From CAZQVN01 sp964596775 (GTDB lineage: Bacteria > Eisenbacteria > RBG-16-71-46 > JABDJR01 > JAWXBZ01), in assembly GCA_964596775.1 (NCBI GenBank), contig CAZQVN010000057.1, forward strand, positions 1 to 24,041: DNA of 24,041 nucleotides. Reading direction: 5' to 3'. Position 1 is the first letter of the stretch, and each line of letters starts with the position of its first letter. Under the pieces are notes generated by a model that was not told where the DNA came from, did no database searches, and worked only from the letters and a program-made list of their open reading frames with translations. Shown in pieces: positions 15,656-22,960 of this stretch. Position numbers and translations under genes: made by a program.

Positions 15656-16060
15656 ATGAGCACTTCCCCCGCCATGACCGGGCGCGCGGCCCTCTGGGTC
15701 ATGATCCGGCGCGGCGTCCGCCGCCGTTGTCCCGTCTGCGGCGGAGGCGACCTGTTTCGCCGCTGGACGGCCCTGGTCGAGTCCTGTTCCGCGTGCGGCA
15801 CGCCGTTCGTCCGGCGCGAGGGGGACAGCTATTTCCTGCTCTACGCCACCATGTCGCTGATCACCGGGGTGTTCCTGGTTCTGGCCATCGCGGCGCTGTG
15901 GCACCAGCCGTTCTACCAGCGCTGGAAGGTCGCGGTCTGGGGTATCCTCGGCACCGGACTGTTCGCTTCGATCCTCGGCACGGCGCGCCAGCGCAAGGGG
16001 ATCGCGGTGGCGGTCGACTGCTACCTGGAAGGAAACCGGCCCCGGAAGGAATCGAACTGA
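15656..16060 (+). CDS. DUF983 family membrane protein
   Basis: The protein has 134 residues, normal for the family. It begins with a zinc-ribbon-like segment, RRRCPVCGGGDLFRRW, and a second pair, SCSACGTPF (four Cys around residues 25-46). Two membrane helices follow (about 58-82 and 90-110; LLYATMSLITGVFLVLAIAAL and WGILGTGLFASIL). DUF983 has no assigned function. Its stop codon overlaps the start of the next gene (TGATG), implying translational coupling to the pseudouridine synthase. Confidence 0.88.
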   Translation: MSTSPAMTGRAALWVMIRRGVRRRCPVCGGGDLFRRWTALVESCSACGTPFVRREGDSYFLLYATMSLITGVFLVLAIAALWHQPFYQRWKVAVWGILGTGLFASILGTARQRKGIAVAVDCYLEGNRPRKESN

Positions 16061-17082
16061 TGGCGAAGATCACAAGGACCGGCACCGTGACGGCGGAGCA
16101 GGAAGGGCGCGTCGACCGCGTCGTCCTGGCCATTACCGGCCTGTCGCACTCCTGGGCCAGGGGGCTGTTCGATCACGACGGTGTGACGATCAACGGCCGG
16201 CCGGCTCCGGACGCCGGCGAGCCGGTCACCGCCGGCGACGTCGTCACCGCCACGTACGATCCGCACAACCGGATGAAGGCGAAACCCCGCCCGAAGCCGG
16301 ATCCGGCGTTCCGCGTTCTCTACGAGGACGGACACGTGATCGTGGTCGACAAGGCCGCGTTCCTCCTGACCGTTCCCACGGACAGGATGGAAGCGAACAC
16401 GCTGTCGCAGCGCGTGGGGAAACACCTGGCCCGCGGAGGCCGGGAGCGCCGCGTGCATGTCGTGCAGCGGCTCGACCGCGGCACGTCCGGCATTCTCGTG
16501 TTCGCCGTCAACCGCGCCGCCGCCGTCGGCCTGATCAGGCAGTTCAGTCGTCACACTCCGCTCCGCGAGTACGTGGCGCTCGTGGCCGGCACCGTGCGCG
16601 AGGACCAGGGCACGTTCGAAAGCGTGCTGGCCACGGACCGGAGCCTCTCCCGCTATTCCACGCGCGGCGGCGAGGAGGGGGAGCGCGCCGTCACCCACTA
16701 TGAAGTGGAGAAGCGGGTCCAGGGGGCCACGCTGGTCCGGGTCCGCCTGAAGACGGGGCGGCGCAACCAGATCCGCGTTCACTTCGCCGAGGCGGGTCAC
16801 CCGGTGCTGGGCGACCCCCGCTATCGTCCGGAGGAAGCCGTTCACCCCCGCTGGCGGACGAAGCGGCTGGCGCTCCATGCGCAGGTGCTGGGATTCGAGC
16901 ACCCGGTCACCGGGAAAAGCCTGAGGTTCGAGGCTCCGCTGCCGGAGGAGTTCGCGAAGGTGCTGGGGGCGGGGCGGGCCGAGAGTCGGAGCGAAGGCCG
17001 CGGGAAGGATCCGGCACCGGCGCGGCCGCAGGATCGGCCCGCCGGTCGCGGCAAGGCCGGGCGGCGGACGAAGCGGCGCTGA
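16060..17082 (+). CDS. RluA-family pseudouridine synthase
   Basis: This 340-residue protein converts uridine to pseudouridine in rRNA or tRNA. An N-terminal S4-like RNA-binding region (about 15-66: GRVDRVVLAITGLSHSWAR, VTINGRPAP) precedes the catalytic domain. That domain holds HVVQRLDRGTSGILVF (about 133-148), with catalytic Asp139 in RLDRGTSG. RNQIRVHFAEAGHPVLGDPRY is the second family motif. The ~45-residue C-terminal tail is basic, low-complexity and rich in Arg, Gly, Lys and Pro, probably for RNA binding. The exact target base is not predictable. The ATG at 16060 overlaps the DUF983 stop; the longer frame upstream is a shadow. Confidence 0.93.
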   Translation: MAKITRTGTVTAEQEGRVDRVVLAITGLSHSWARGLFDHDGVTINGRPAPDAGEPVTAGDVVTATYDPHNRMKAKPRPKPDPAFRVLYEDGHVIVVDKAAFLLTVPTDRMEANTLSQRVGKHLARGGRERRVHVVQRLDRGTSGILVFAVNRAAAVGLIRQFSRHTPLREYVALVAGTVREDQGTFESVLATDRSLSRYSTRGGEEGERAVTHYEVEKRVQGATLVRVRLKTGRRNQIRVHFAEAGHPVLGDPRYRPEEAVHPRWRTKRLALHAQVLGFEHPVTGKSLRFEAPLPEEFAKVLGAGRAESRSEGRGKDPAPARPQDRPAGRGKAGRRTKRR

Positions 17083-17098
17083 TTTTCCGACCCGAATG

Positions 17099-17191
17099 TC
17101 CCTCATTCGATCCTGTATGCCATATGTCATACTGGTCCAAGGGGTTCCCCCGGGACAATGCTCCCGGGTGTCCGGTTCCATGAATGAGGGA
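17099..17191. other. Structured intergenic region with nested inverted repeats
   Basis: TCCCTCATTC (17099-17108) and GAATGAGGGA (17182-17191) are perfect 10-bp inverted repeats that enclose two further hairpins: GTATG/CATAC (17115-17119 with 17128-17132) and CCCGGGA/TCCCGGG (17149-17155 with 17162-17168, loop CAATGC). An RNA would fold as a three-way junction. An alternative pairing, GGACA (17153-17157) with TGTCC (17169-17173), excludes the second hairpin. It could be a leader RNA for the gene at 17273, a cluster of operators, or coincidence. The rest of the 190-base gap shows only the ribosome site. Confidence 0.45.
17112..17135. promoter_or_regulatory. 24-bp near-palindromic operator candidate
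   Basis: The 24 bases centred on CATATG read nearly the same on both strands: 10 of 12 half-site pairs match, with outer CC/GG, GTATG/CATAC and central CATATG. Long AT-rich dyads of this kind in a GC-rich promoter region are typical of dimeric repressor sites. Which regulator family would bind is not clear, and no regulator gene lies in the window. Confidence 0.45.
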
Positions 17192-17272
17192 AACCGCTGA
17201 CAACGGCCGGCGCGAGCCGGTCGAGGGACCGTCTCGGGAGCTGGACACCAATTCTTTGAGGGAGGCACGCTC

Positions 17273-18262
17273 ATGGATCTTTCGACCCGGTACCTGGGCT
17301 TCACGCTGCCCCACCCGTTCATGCCGGGTGCCTCTCCCCTGGTCGACGATCTGGACATGGTCCGACGCCTGGAGGACGCGGGGGCGGCGGCCATCGTCCT
17401 GCACTCCCTGTTCCAGGAACAGTTCGACGACGGGGCTCCGGAGCGGAAAGGACGGCCGACGAGCTTTCTGAATCCCGCGCCCGCCGATGAGCCGGTCGAG
17501 TTTGCCCTCGATCCGGACGCCTATCTCGAGCAGGTCCGGAAGATCCGGGCGGCCGTTTCCGTTCCGGTGATCGCCTCGCTCAACGGAACGATGGACGAGG
17601 CGTGGCTCGAATCGGCCCGGAAAATCGAGCAGGCCGGGGCGCACGCGCTGGAGCTGAACATCTACTACCTGGCGGCGGATCCCCTCGAGAGCAGCGCGGA
17701 GGTGGACCGGCGCATCCTGCACATCGCCCGGCGGGTCCGGTCGATGGTCACGATTCCGATTGCGGTCAAGCTGTCGGTATTCATCTCCGGCGTGACCTCC
17801 GTGGCGCACGATCTCGACCTGATCGGCGTGGACGGCCTGATCCTGTTCAACCGCTTCTATCAGCCCGACATCGACATCAGCCAGCTCGAGGTCGTGCCCA
17901 CCCTCAAGCTGTCGGACTCCTCGGAGCTGCTGATCCGGCTGCGCTGGCTGGCCATCCTGTCTCCCGAGGTCCGCGCTTCGCTGGCGGTCAGCGGCGGGGT
18001 CCATACCGTGGAAGACGCCGTGAAGGCGCTCATGGCCGGCGCCGACGCGGTGCAGGTCGTGTCGGCCCTGCTCCGCCACGGGCCCGAGCATCTCACCCTG
18101 CTCCGGAACGGGCTGGCGCAGTGGCTCGAGGAACAGGGGTACGACTCGCTCAGGGAAATCCAGGGGATCATGAACCTCAAGCGCTGCCCGACGGCCGCGC
18201 GCTACGAGCGGGCGAACTACACGCGCGTGCTCCAGAGCTTTCGCCTGGAAGACCGCGAGTAG
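17273..18262 (+). CDS. Dihydroorotate dehydrogenase-like flavoprotein
   Basis: The protein has 329 residues with the FMN-binding TIM-barrel layout of class 1 dihydroorotate dehydrogenases. The start is MDLSTRYLGFTLPHPFMPGASPL. A middle strand VIASLNGTMDEAW and LELNIYYLA follow. IAVKLSVFISG supplies the FMN lysine strand. The phosphate-binding end is LAVSGGVHTVEDAVKALMAGADAVQVVSALL. The usual N-x-S-x-P-N segment is replaced by ELNIYYLAAD, and no catalytic-loop Cys is seen. This matches the 'dihydroorotate dehydrogenase-like' paralogue group and makes a role in pyrimidine synthesis doubtful. GGGAGG precedes the ATG. The nested repeats upstream are its likely control region. Confidence 0.88.
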   Translation: MDLSTRYLGFTLPHPFMPGASPLVDDLDMVRRLEDAGAAAIVLHSLFQEQFDDGAPERKGRPTSFLNPAPADEPVEFALDPDAYLEQVRKIRAAVSVPVIASLNGTMDEAWLESARKIEQAGAHALELNIYYLAADPLESSAEVDRRILHIARRVRSMVTIPIAVKLSVFISGVTSVAHDLDLIGVDGLILFNRFYQPDIDISQLEVVPTLKLSDSSELLIRLRWLAILSPEVRASLAVSGGVHTVEDAVKALMAGADAVQVVSALLRHGPEHLTLLRNGLAQWLEEQGYDSLREIQGIMNLKRCPTAARYERANYTRVLQSFRLEDRE

Positions 18263-18275
18263 GCAGGGGGCCAGG

Positions 18276-18325
18276 CCGCCCGCACCATCGGCGCCGCGGC
18301 CGGCGTGACGAAACCCGCCCGCACC
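18276..18325. repeat. 11-bp direct repeat in a convergent gap
   Basis: CCGCCCGCACC occurs at 18276-18286 and 18315-18325 in the 98-base gap between the DHOD-like gene and the cytochrome operon. No T tract or clear terminator is seen there. Confidence 0.3.
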
Positions 18326-18360
18326 GCGAACCGGCCCGAACCCCGGGCATCACCCCGCCA

Positions 18361-19959
18361 TTACTGTTCCTTCTGGGCGTTGTAGAGCTGCCCGTCTCCT
18401 CCGTGGCACTCCGTGCAATGGAGCGCCGTGTCGGCCCCCTTCACGTCGATCGGGTGGCGGAAGCGGTCGAAGCGGGCCCGGGTGAGCGGCCCTTCGTCCA
18501 CGAAATGCTGCGACAGGATCGTGTGACAGAGGTTGCAGTCCGACCGGATGGACGTCCCTTCCGGTGTCGTGAGCGGCGATCCATGACAGCGGAAGCAGCC
18601 CGGGAACTGCAGGTGACCCTGGTTCTCCGGGTAGGCATCCCAGCGGACCCTCATGTCGGGGAACATCCAGGAGTCGTGGGTCTTCTGGACGGCCTCGATC
18701 GTCCCTGGCGGAAGCGCGATCCCCTGGCCCGCATAGAAGGACTCGAGATGCGCGGCTATGGACGCATGGGCCTCCTCCCGGGACTCCCATGTGCCGGTCA
18801 ACGCGCGCACCGCTTCGCGCTTGATCCACGGGACGGCGGCCGAAAGGTCACCGGCGTCGAGGGCGCGGTTGACCGCGTCGACGGGACTCAGGTAGCGGTG
18901 CGCCGGGCGGTTGTGACAGTCCGTGCACTCCATCTCCCGCACGAGCCCCTTCACCCGTTTCGCTTCGAGTTCCGCATCACCCAGCGGAACACCGTTCAGC
19001 GCGTAGGTGACCGGCTGCCCGTTGTTGTACCAGGTGACCTGCCGGAACGACTGCCGCGAGGAATCCTCGGCCACGTACGTCATTGCGTTGGCCCGGTCCG
19101 TGTGCCAGTCGATCCCCGTGCGCACGCGGCGGGGCACGCAGCGGTCTTCGGCATCGTCCATTCCCCCCGTGCCCGCCGCGTCGATCCGCGGTGGATCGGG
19201 AACGCGCGACGGCCGCGTACTGTCGGCGGGGTCGGTGTTGAACAGGAGCTCGATGCGCCACTTCCGGTTGCTCCGGTCGCTCAGGTAGTGATCGCGGACC
19301 ACGACCCGGGGGTCGTGGATCGCGTTCGTCCAGTGGCATTCGCCGCAGGTTTCCTCGGACGGCCGCAGCGTGTACACCGGCGTGTGGATCGGCCGGGGGT
19401 AGTCTCCTTTGGCCAGGTGCCAGAGCTGGCGCGCCCCCGACATCTTGCTCTTGATGTAGTCATCGCCGCCCGGCCCGACATGGCAGTGAACACAGGCCAC
19501 CCGGGCATGGGAGGAGGCGAGGAACGTCGTGTGTTCCGGATGCATGACGTGACACACTTCGCCGCAGAAGGAAACGGATTCCGTGTAGTGATACGTTTCG
19601 TACAACCCGGCCGTGGTGCCGAGGAGAAAGACCGCCGTCCCGGCGCCGAACAGGAGAAGGGCGCGCCGGTGGGTCGCATTCTTCAGGTCGACGATGAACT
19701 CGCGGACCTCGCCGCGATTCCGCCGCCGCTGCTCGAGGAACATGCCGATCGGGATCAGGATCAGGCCGAAGACGAGCACGGACGGAAAGACGACGAGGAT
19801 GAAGATCCCGGTGTACGGGTTGTCCGTTTCGCTGCGCAGGCTGAGGAAATGGAAGATCAGGATCGCCGCCACGGCGAACAGGGCCAGCGCCCCGCCGATC
19901 ATGGTGATCGGGTTGTACGTCAGTTCGGGCCAGAGGTGGCGGCCCTGCTTGTTCTTCAT
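18361..19959 (-). CDS. Inner-membrane NapC/NirT-type multiheme cytochrome c
   Basis: This 532-residue protein starts at the ATG at 19959, inside the stop of the upstream gene (ATGA). Three hydrophobic segments (about 18-40, 50-74, 99-120) anchor it. The heme sites begin with the unusual CX3CH motif in FCGEVCHVM (from about Cys132), then SSHARVACVHCHVGPGG and TCGECHW in the NapC/NirT pattern. CTDCH, CFRCH, CNLCH and CTECH follow in a C-terminal extension. That gives six CXXCH plus one CX3CH. NapC/NirT proteins take electrons from menaquinol or ubiquinol and pass them to periplasmic partners. As last gene of the cluster it likely feeds the periplasmic 16-heme cytochrome. Confidence 0.9.
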   Translation of the reverse strand: MKNKQGRHLWPELTYNPITMIGGALALFAVAAILIFHFLSLRSETDNPYTGIFILVVFPSVLVFGLILIPIGMFLEQRRRNRGEVREFIVDLKNATHRRALLLFGAGTAVFLLGTTAGLYETYHYTESVSFCGEVCHVMHPEHTTFLASSHARVACVHCHVGPGGDDYIKSKMSGARQLWHLAKGDYPRPIHTPVYTLRPSEETCGECHWTNAIHDPRVVVRDHYLSDRSNRKWRIELLFNTDPADSTRPSRVPDPPRIDAAGTGGMDDAEDRCVPRRVRTGIDWHTDRANAMTYVAEDSSRQSFRQVTWYNNGQPVTYALNGVPLGDAELEAKRVKGLVREMECTDCHNRPAHRYLSPVDAVNRALDAGDLSAAVPWIKREAVRALTGTWESREEAHASIAAHLESFYAGQGIALPPGTIEAVQKTHDSWMFPDMRVRWDAYPENQGHLQFPGCFRCHGSPLTTPEGTSIRSDCNLCHTILSQHFVDEGPLTRARFDRFRHPIDVKGADTALHCTECHGGDGQLYNAQKEQ

Positions 19960-21413
19960 CGCGGAACCCGGCTTTCTCCGGCGCTCCGGGGCACCGGATT
20001 GGAAAAGTGACAACGCGAACACATGAGCAGGCTGCGGTCGGCCAGGCGTTCCGGGTCGAATCCGCTGCCGTGCGGGTTGATCCGCCACCCCGTCTTCGCG
20101 GAATGGCACTGGAGGCAATCCGTCTGCGCGTGACAGCTGGCGCAGCTTTCCATCCCCTGCCGGGCGGCCACGCCGTGGCTCAGCAGCCAGAACGGCTGGG
20201 CGTCATGATAGGAACCCGAGCGGGAGTCGAACCCGGCCAGCCCGGCCTCTTCATGGCAGCTGCGGCAGAACACTTCGCTGGAGTGACAGGACGCGCAGTC
20301 GACGTCCCGGGCGTAGGCGTCCGCCGCGTGGCGGTTGATGTAGGCGGGTCCGTGGAAGCCGGTGGCGGCGCGGTCGCCGTGACAGGAGGCGCAGAACGCG
20401 TTGTCGGCAAACGTGTCGCCGCCTTTTCCGTGGCAGGCCGCGCAGTTCATGCTCCCGCTCGCCGCCGCGGCCCCGTGATCGAACCGGAAGCCGGGATCGT
20501 GCACCGGGCCGCGACCGCTCGCGCCGATGCCCGACGGCCCTCCCGCGCGCGCCACCGGCAGGCGGGAGATGGGACCACCGGCCACGGCGCCCTCGCCGTG
20601 GCACTCCGTGCAGCCCGACTGGACGTGACAGCTGGCGCAACCGGCCACCGACAGGTTGGCGGCCACGCCGTGGGTGCGGACCCAGGCGGCATCGTGATCG
20701 TCCGGCTTCGGCCAGCGCGGCGTGATCCGCTCCGCCTGGAGGCGCGCCCGTTCGTCCGCGGCCAGCTCCCGGACCGGGGCGAGATCGGCCCCGTTCAGGT
20801 GACAGGTCTCGCAGGTTTCCTTCGTGTGACAGATCGCGCAGCGCGGCAGGCCGGTCCCGGCGAGCAGTCCGTGCGTGCGGATGAAATCGGGGTCGTCATG
20901 ATCCGGCGGATGCGGATACGCCGCGACCTCCGCCCGGGCGACCTCCGTTGCCTCGGCCAGCGGACGGTGACAGACGGAGCAGTTCACGTCCGCCTCGAAG
21001 TGTCCGGAAGCGGCGTGACAGGGGAGGCACGACTCCACGCCGGGGCGGACCACGTCCGGCATCCGCCCGGTGGCTCCGGCGGCGCGGTGACACGTGTTGC
21101 AGTCCACGTTCGACTGGGCGATGTGCACCACGTGGTTGAAGTGCAGGTTCCGGGGTCGCGGCGTCCGGGGCGACCAGTTCACGGCGGGCTGCGTGGTCCC
21201 GTCGTGACAGCGGGCGCAGTCGGCCGGGGTCACGCTGACGACTCCGGCCAGGCGGCCCGTTGCGGGATCCGCGTGACAGGGCAGGCAGGACGTGAACAGC
21301 GAAGCGTGCGTCTGGTGCGGAAACGGCGAGCGCACCGGGGTGGACCTGGACCCCGCGGAGAGGAGGATCGCGCCGGCCAGGAGGGCCGCCGCGACGATCG
21401 CGATCGCCCTCAT
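19956..21413 (-). CDS. Exported 16-heme c-type cytochrome
   Basis: The product has 485 residues with a signal peptide or N-terminal anchor (hydrophobic about 3-20). It contains 16 CXXCH motifs, from CLPCH and CARCH near the start to CSRCH near the end. Distal histidines appear in FPHQTH, LHFNHVVH and similar segments, as in cytochrome c7/c3-like and doubled-CXXCH domains. Spacing is uneven: hemes cluster in pairs, with longer linkers rich in Gly and Ala (for example about 240-275). I infer a periplasmic or outer-membrane-associated electron wire. The ATG at 21413 overlaps the barrel gene stop (ATGA) and its own stop overlaps the next start, so translation is coupled on both sides. No substrate-reductase signature is seen. 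Confidence 0.92.
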   Translation of the reverse strand: MRAIAIVAAALLAGAILLSAGSRSTPVRSPFPHQTHASLFTSCLPCHADPATGRLAGVVSVTPADCARCHDGTTQPAVNWSPRTPRPRNLHFNHVVHIAQSNVDCNTCHRAAGATGRMPDVVRPGVESCLPCHAASGHFEADVNCSVCHRPLAEATEVARAEVAAYPHPPDHDDPDFIRTHGLLAGTGLPRCAICHTKETCETCHLNGADLAPVRELAADERARLQAERITPRWPKPDDHDAAWVRTHGVAANLSVAGCASCHVQSGCTECHGEGAVAGGPISRLPVARAGGPSGIGASGRGPVHDPGFRFDHGAAAASGSMNCAACHGKGGDTFADNAFCASCHGDRAATGFHGPAYINRHAADAYARDVDCASCHSSEVFCRSCHEEAGLAGFDSRSGSYHDAQPFWLLSHGVAARQGMESCASCHAQTDCLQCHSAKTGWRINPHGSGFDPERLADRSLLMCSRCHFSNPVPRSAGESRVPR

Positions 21414-22960
21414 GGCCGCCCCGCCTTCCCGGGCGCGTTCCGCGGCGCGACCGGTTCGCCGGGCGCACCGGCGGCACCGGCCTCGCCGGCGCGCCGGACG
21501 GTTCCGATGGCGCCGGCTCCGCCGCCGCGCCGCACGGTCCCCGGTTCGCCGCCGAGCCGGATCGACAGCGCCAGGCTGCCGCGCCACTGGTTGTAGTCCG
21601 GGTACCCGGGGCGGTTGTCGAACGTGTTCCTGAGAACGTCGCAGCGACCCTGCAGGTCGAAGCGCCCCGCGCCGTGGCGGCCGGAGATCCCCACCCCGTG
21701 CGTGACCCCCTCGCCGAAACGGAACTCGGTGAACTGCTCGGTGCCGAAGCCGTTCACGGAGAGCGACGTCCGCGGCCCGAGCCGACGGCCGAGCGCCACG
21801 TCGACGTTCCCCCGGTAGGCCGCGAACCCGCGATCCACGCGGGCCATGACCGACGCCGTCCAGGGGCCGTCGCTCCAGGCGGCCCCGGCGTGGTAGCGGA
21901 AGGCGTCCCCCTCGATCGGGGCGAGAGCCGCTCCCGTGGCCGTGTCCTCGTAATCGCGGTACGCCGCGCCCGCCTCGAGGGTGATCGCGCCCCCGGGGCG
22001 GAACCAGCCCGTGACGCGCCCCTCGTCGTAACCCACCGGCGTGAACGCTCCCCAGATCGTCCAGAGTTCGAAGAACGGCCGGTAGCGCCGCGCTTCCGCG
22101 GCCACGTCGATCGCCCGGGTGACGGACCGGCCGACCCGGAGCTTCATCTCGTTCCAGTCGCCGGTCGCCACGTCGAGGTCGCCGGAGAGGTCGACGGAGG
22201 CCGGGCCCGGCGTCCAGCGGGCGTCCACCCCGGCGCGTTCGCTGTAGAGGCCGGCGCGGTCGGTCCGGAGTTCCCGCTGGTAGACGAGGCTTGCGGACAG
22301 GGTCCGGTGAGGTCGCGCCCGCCCCTCCACGCCGATCAGCACCGCGCCGCGATCGGGCGGAAGCGCGTCGGTCTCCTCCAGCAGGGAGGACGAATAGGGG
22401 GAGAACAGCCCCCTCCCGAGGCTCCGGCCGGCAAACGCCTCCAGCCGGACGCCCGGAAGGCCCTTCCAGAGCAGGCTTCCGCCGTCGAAGTGGATCGCGC
22501 CCAGGCCGCCGAGATGGTCCTGGCGTCCGACGCGGACGCGGTAGGCGTTCCGGTCGAAGTCGAGCGACAGCGCGAGCACTTCGAACTTCTGGTCGCTCCG
22601 CGGCCAGAAGGCGTTGCTGCCGAGACGACTCCGCAGTTCCGTCCGCGCGGACACGCCGCGCCATCCCGGCCAGGCGGTGAGCGCCAGATCCTGGGTGACC
22701 GGCGTGGCGGTGATCATGGACCCCGCCCTGTAGCGGTAGCAGTTCTGCCCCGGAACGCAGACGACGATCGAGCCGTCCGGGAGCCGCCTCGTGATCCCGT
22801 CGCCGGGAACCTCAGATTCCGGAAACGTGTCGCGGACGACGCCGCGGTAGTCGACGGACGCCGCGGTGATCCGCAGCTCACCGCGGACCCCCTGTGCGGA
22901 GGTCGCGGCGGGAAACGCAGCGAGCAGCACGAGGATCGTGATCACGCCGGTCCGGCTCAC
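21410..22960 (-). CDS. Outer-membrane beta-barrel of a porin-cytochrome conduit
   Basis: The 516-residue product starts with GTG at 22960, preceded by GGAGGAGG and overlapping the upstream stop (GTGA). The signal peptide core is about 6-18, cut near TSA-QG. The rest is alternating strand sequence (RVRVGRQDHLGGLGAIHFDGG, VTGWFRPGGAITLEAGAAYRDYED), with one CVPGQNC Cys pair about 60 residues into the mature protein. A last strand WRGSLALSIRL is followed by a ~45-residue Gly/Ala/Pro/Arg tail, unusual for a barrel. No heme motifs are present. Lying between two multiheme cytochrome genes, it is best read as the MtrB/OmbB-like pore that holds a cytochrome across the outer membrane; the sequence itself does not identify a named family. 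Confidence 0.8.
   Translation of the reverse strand: MSRTGVITILVLLAAFPAATSAQGVRGELRITAASVDYRGVVRDTFPESEVPGDGITRRLPDGSIVVCVPGQNCYRYRAGSMITATPVTQDLALTAWPGWRGVSARTELRSRLGSNAFWPRSDQKFEVLALSLDFDRNAYRVRVGRQDHLGGLGAIHFDGGSLLWKGLPGVRLEAFAGRSLGRGLFSPYSSSLLEETDALPPDRGAVLIGVEGRARPHRTLSASLVYQRELRTDRAGLYSERAGVDARWTPGPASVDLSGDLDVATGDWNEMKLRVGRSVTRAIDVAAEARRYRPFFELWTIWGAFTPVGYDEGRVTGWFRPGGAITLEAGAAYRDYEDTATGAALAPIEGDAFRYHAGAAWSDGPWTASVMARVDRGFAAYRGNVDVALGRRLGPRTSLSVNGFGTEQFTEFRFGEGVTHGVGISGRHGAGRFDLQGRCDVLRNTFDNRPGYPDYNQWRGSLALSIRLGGEPGTVRRGGGAGAIGTVRRAGEAGAAGAPGEPVAPRNAPGKAGRP

Noticed and set aside
21414..22664. N-terminal extension of the 16-heme cytochrome frame through the barrel gene
   Set aside because: The extension lacks any heme motif and is low-complexity. 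The ATG at 21413 with a signal peptide and ATGA overlap is a better start.
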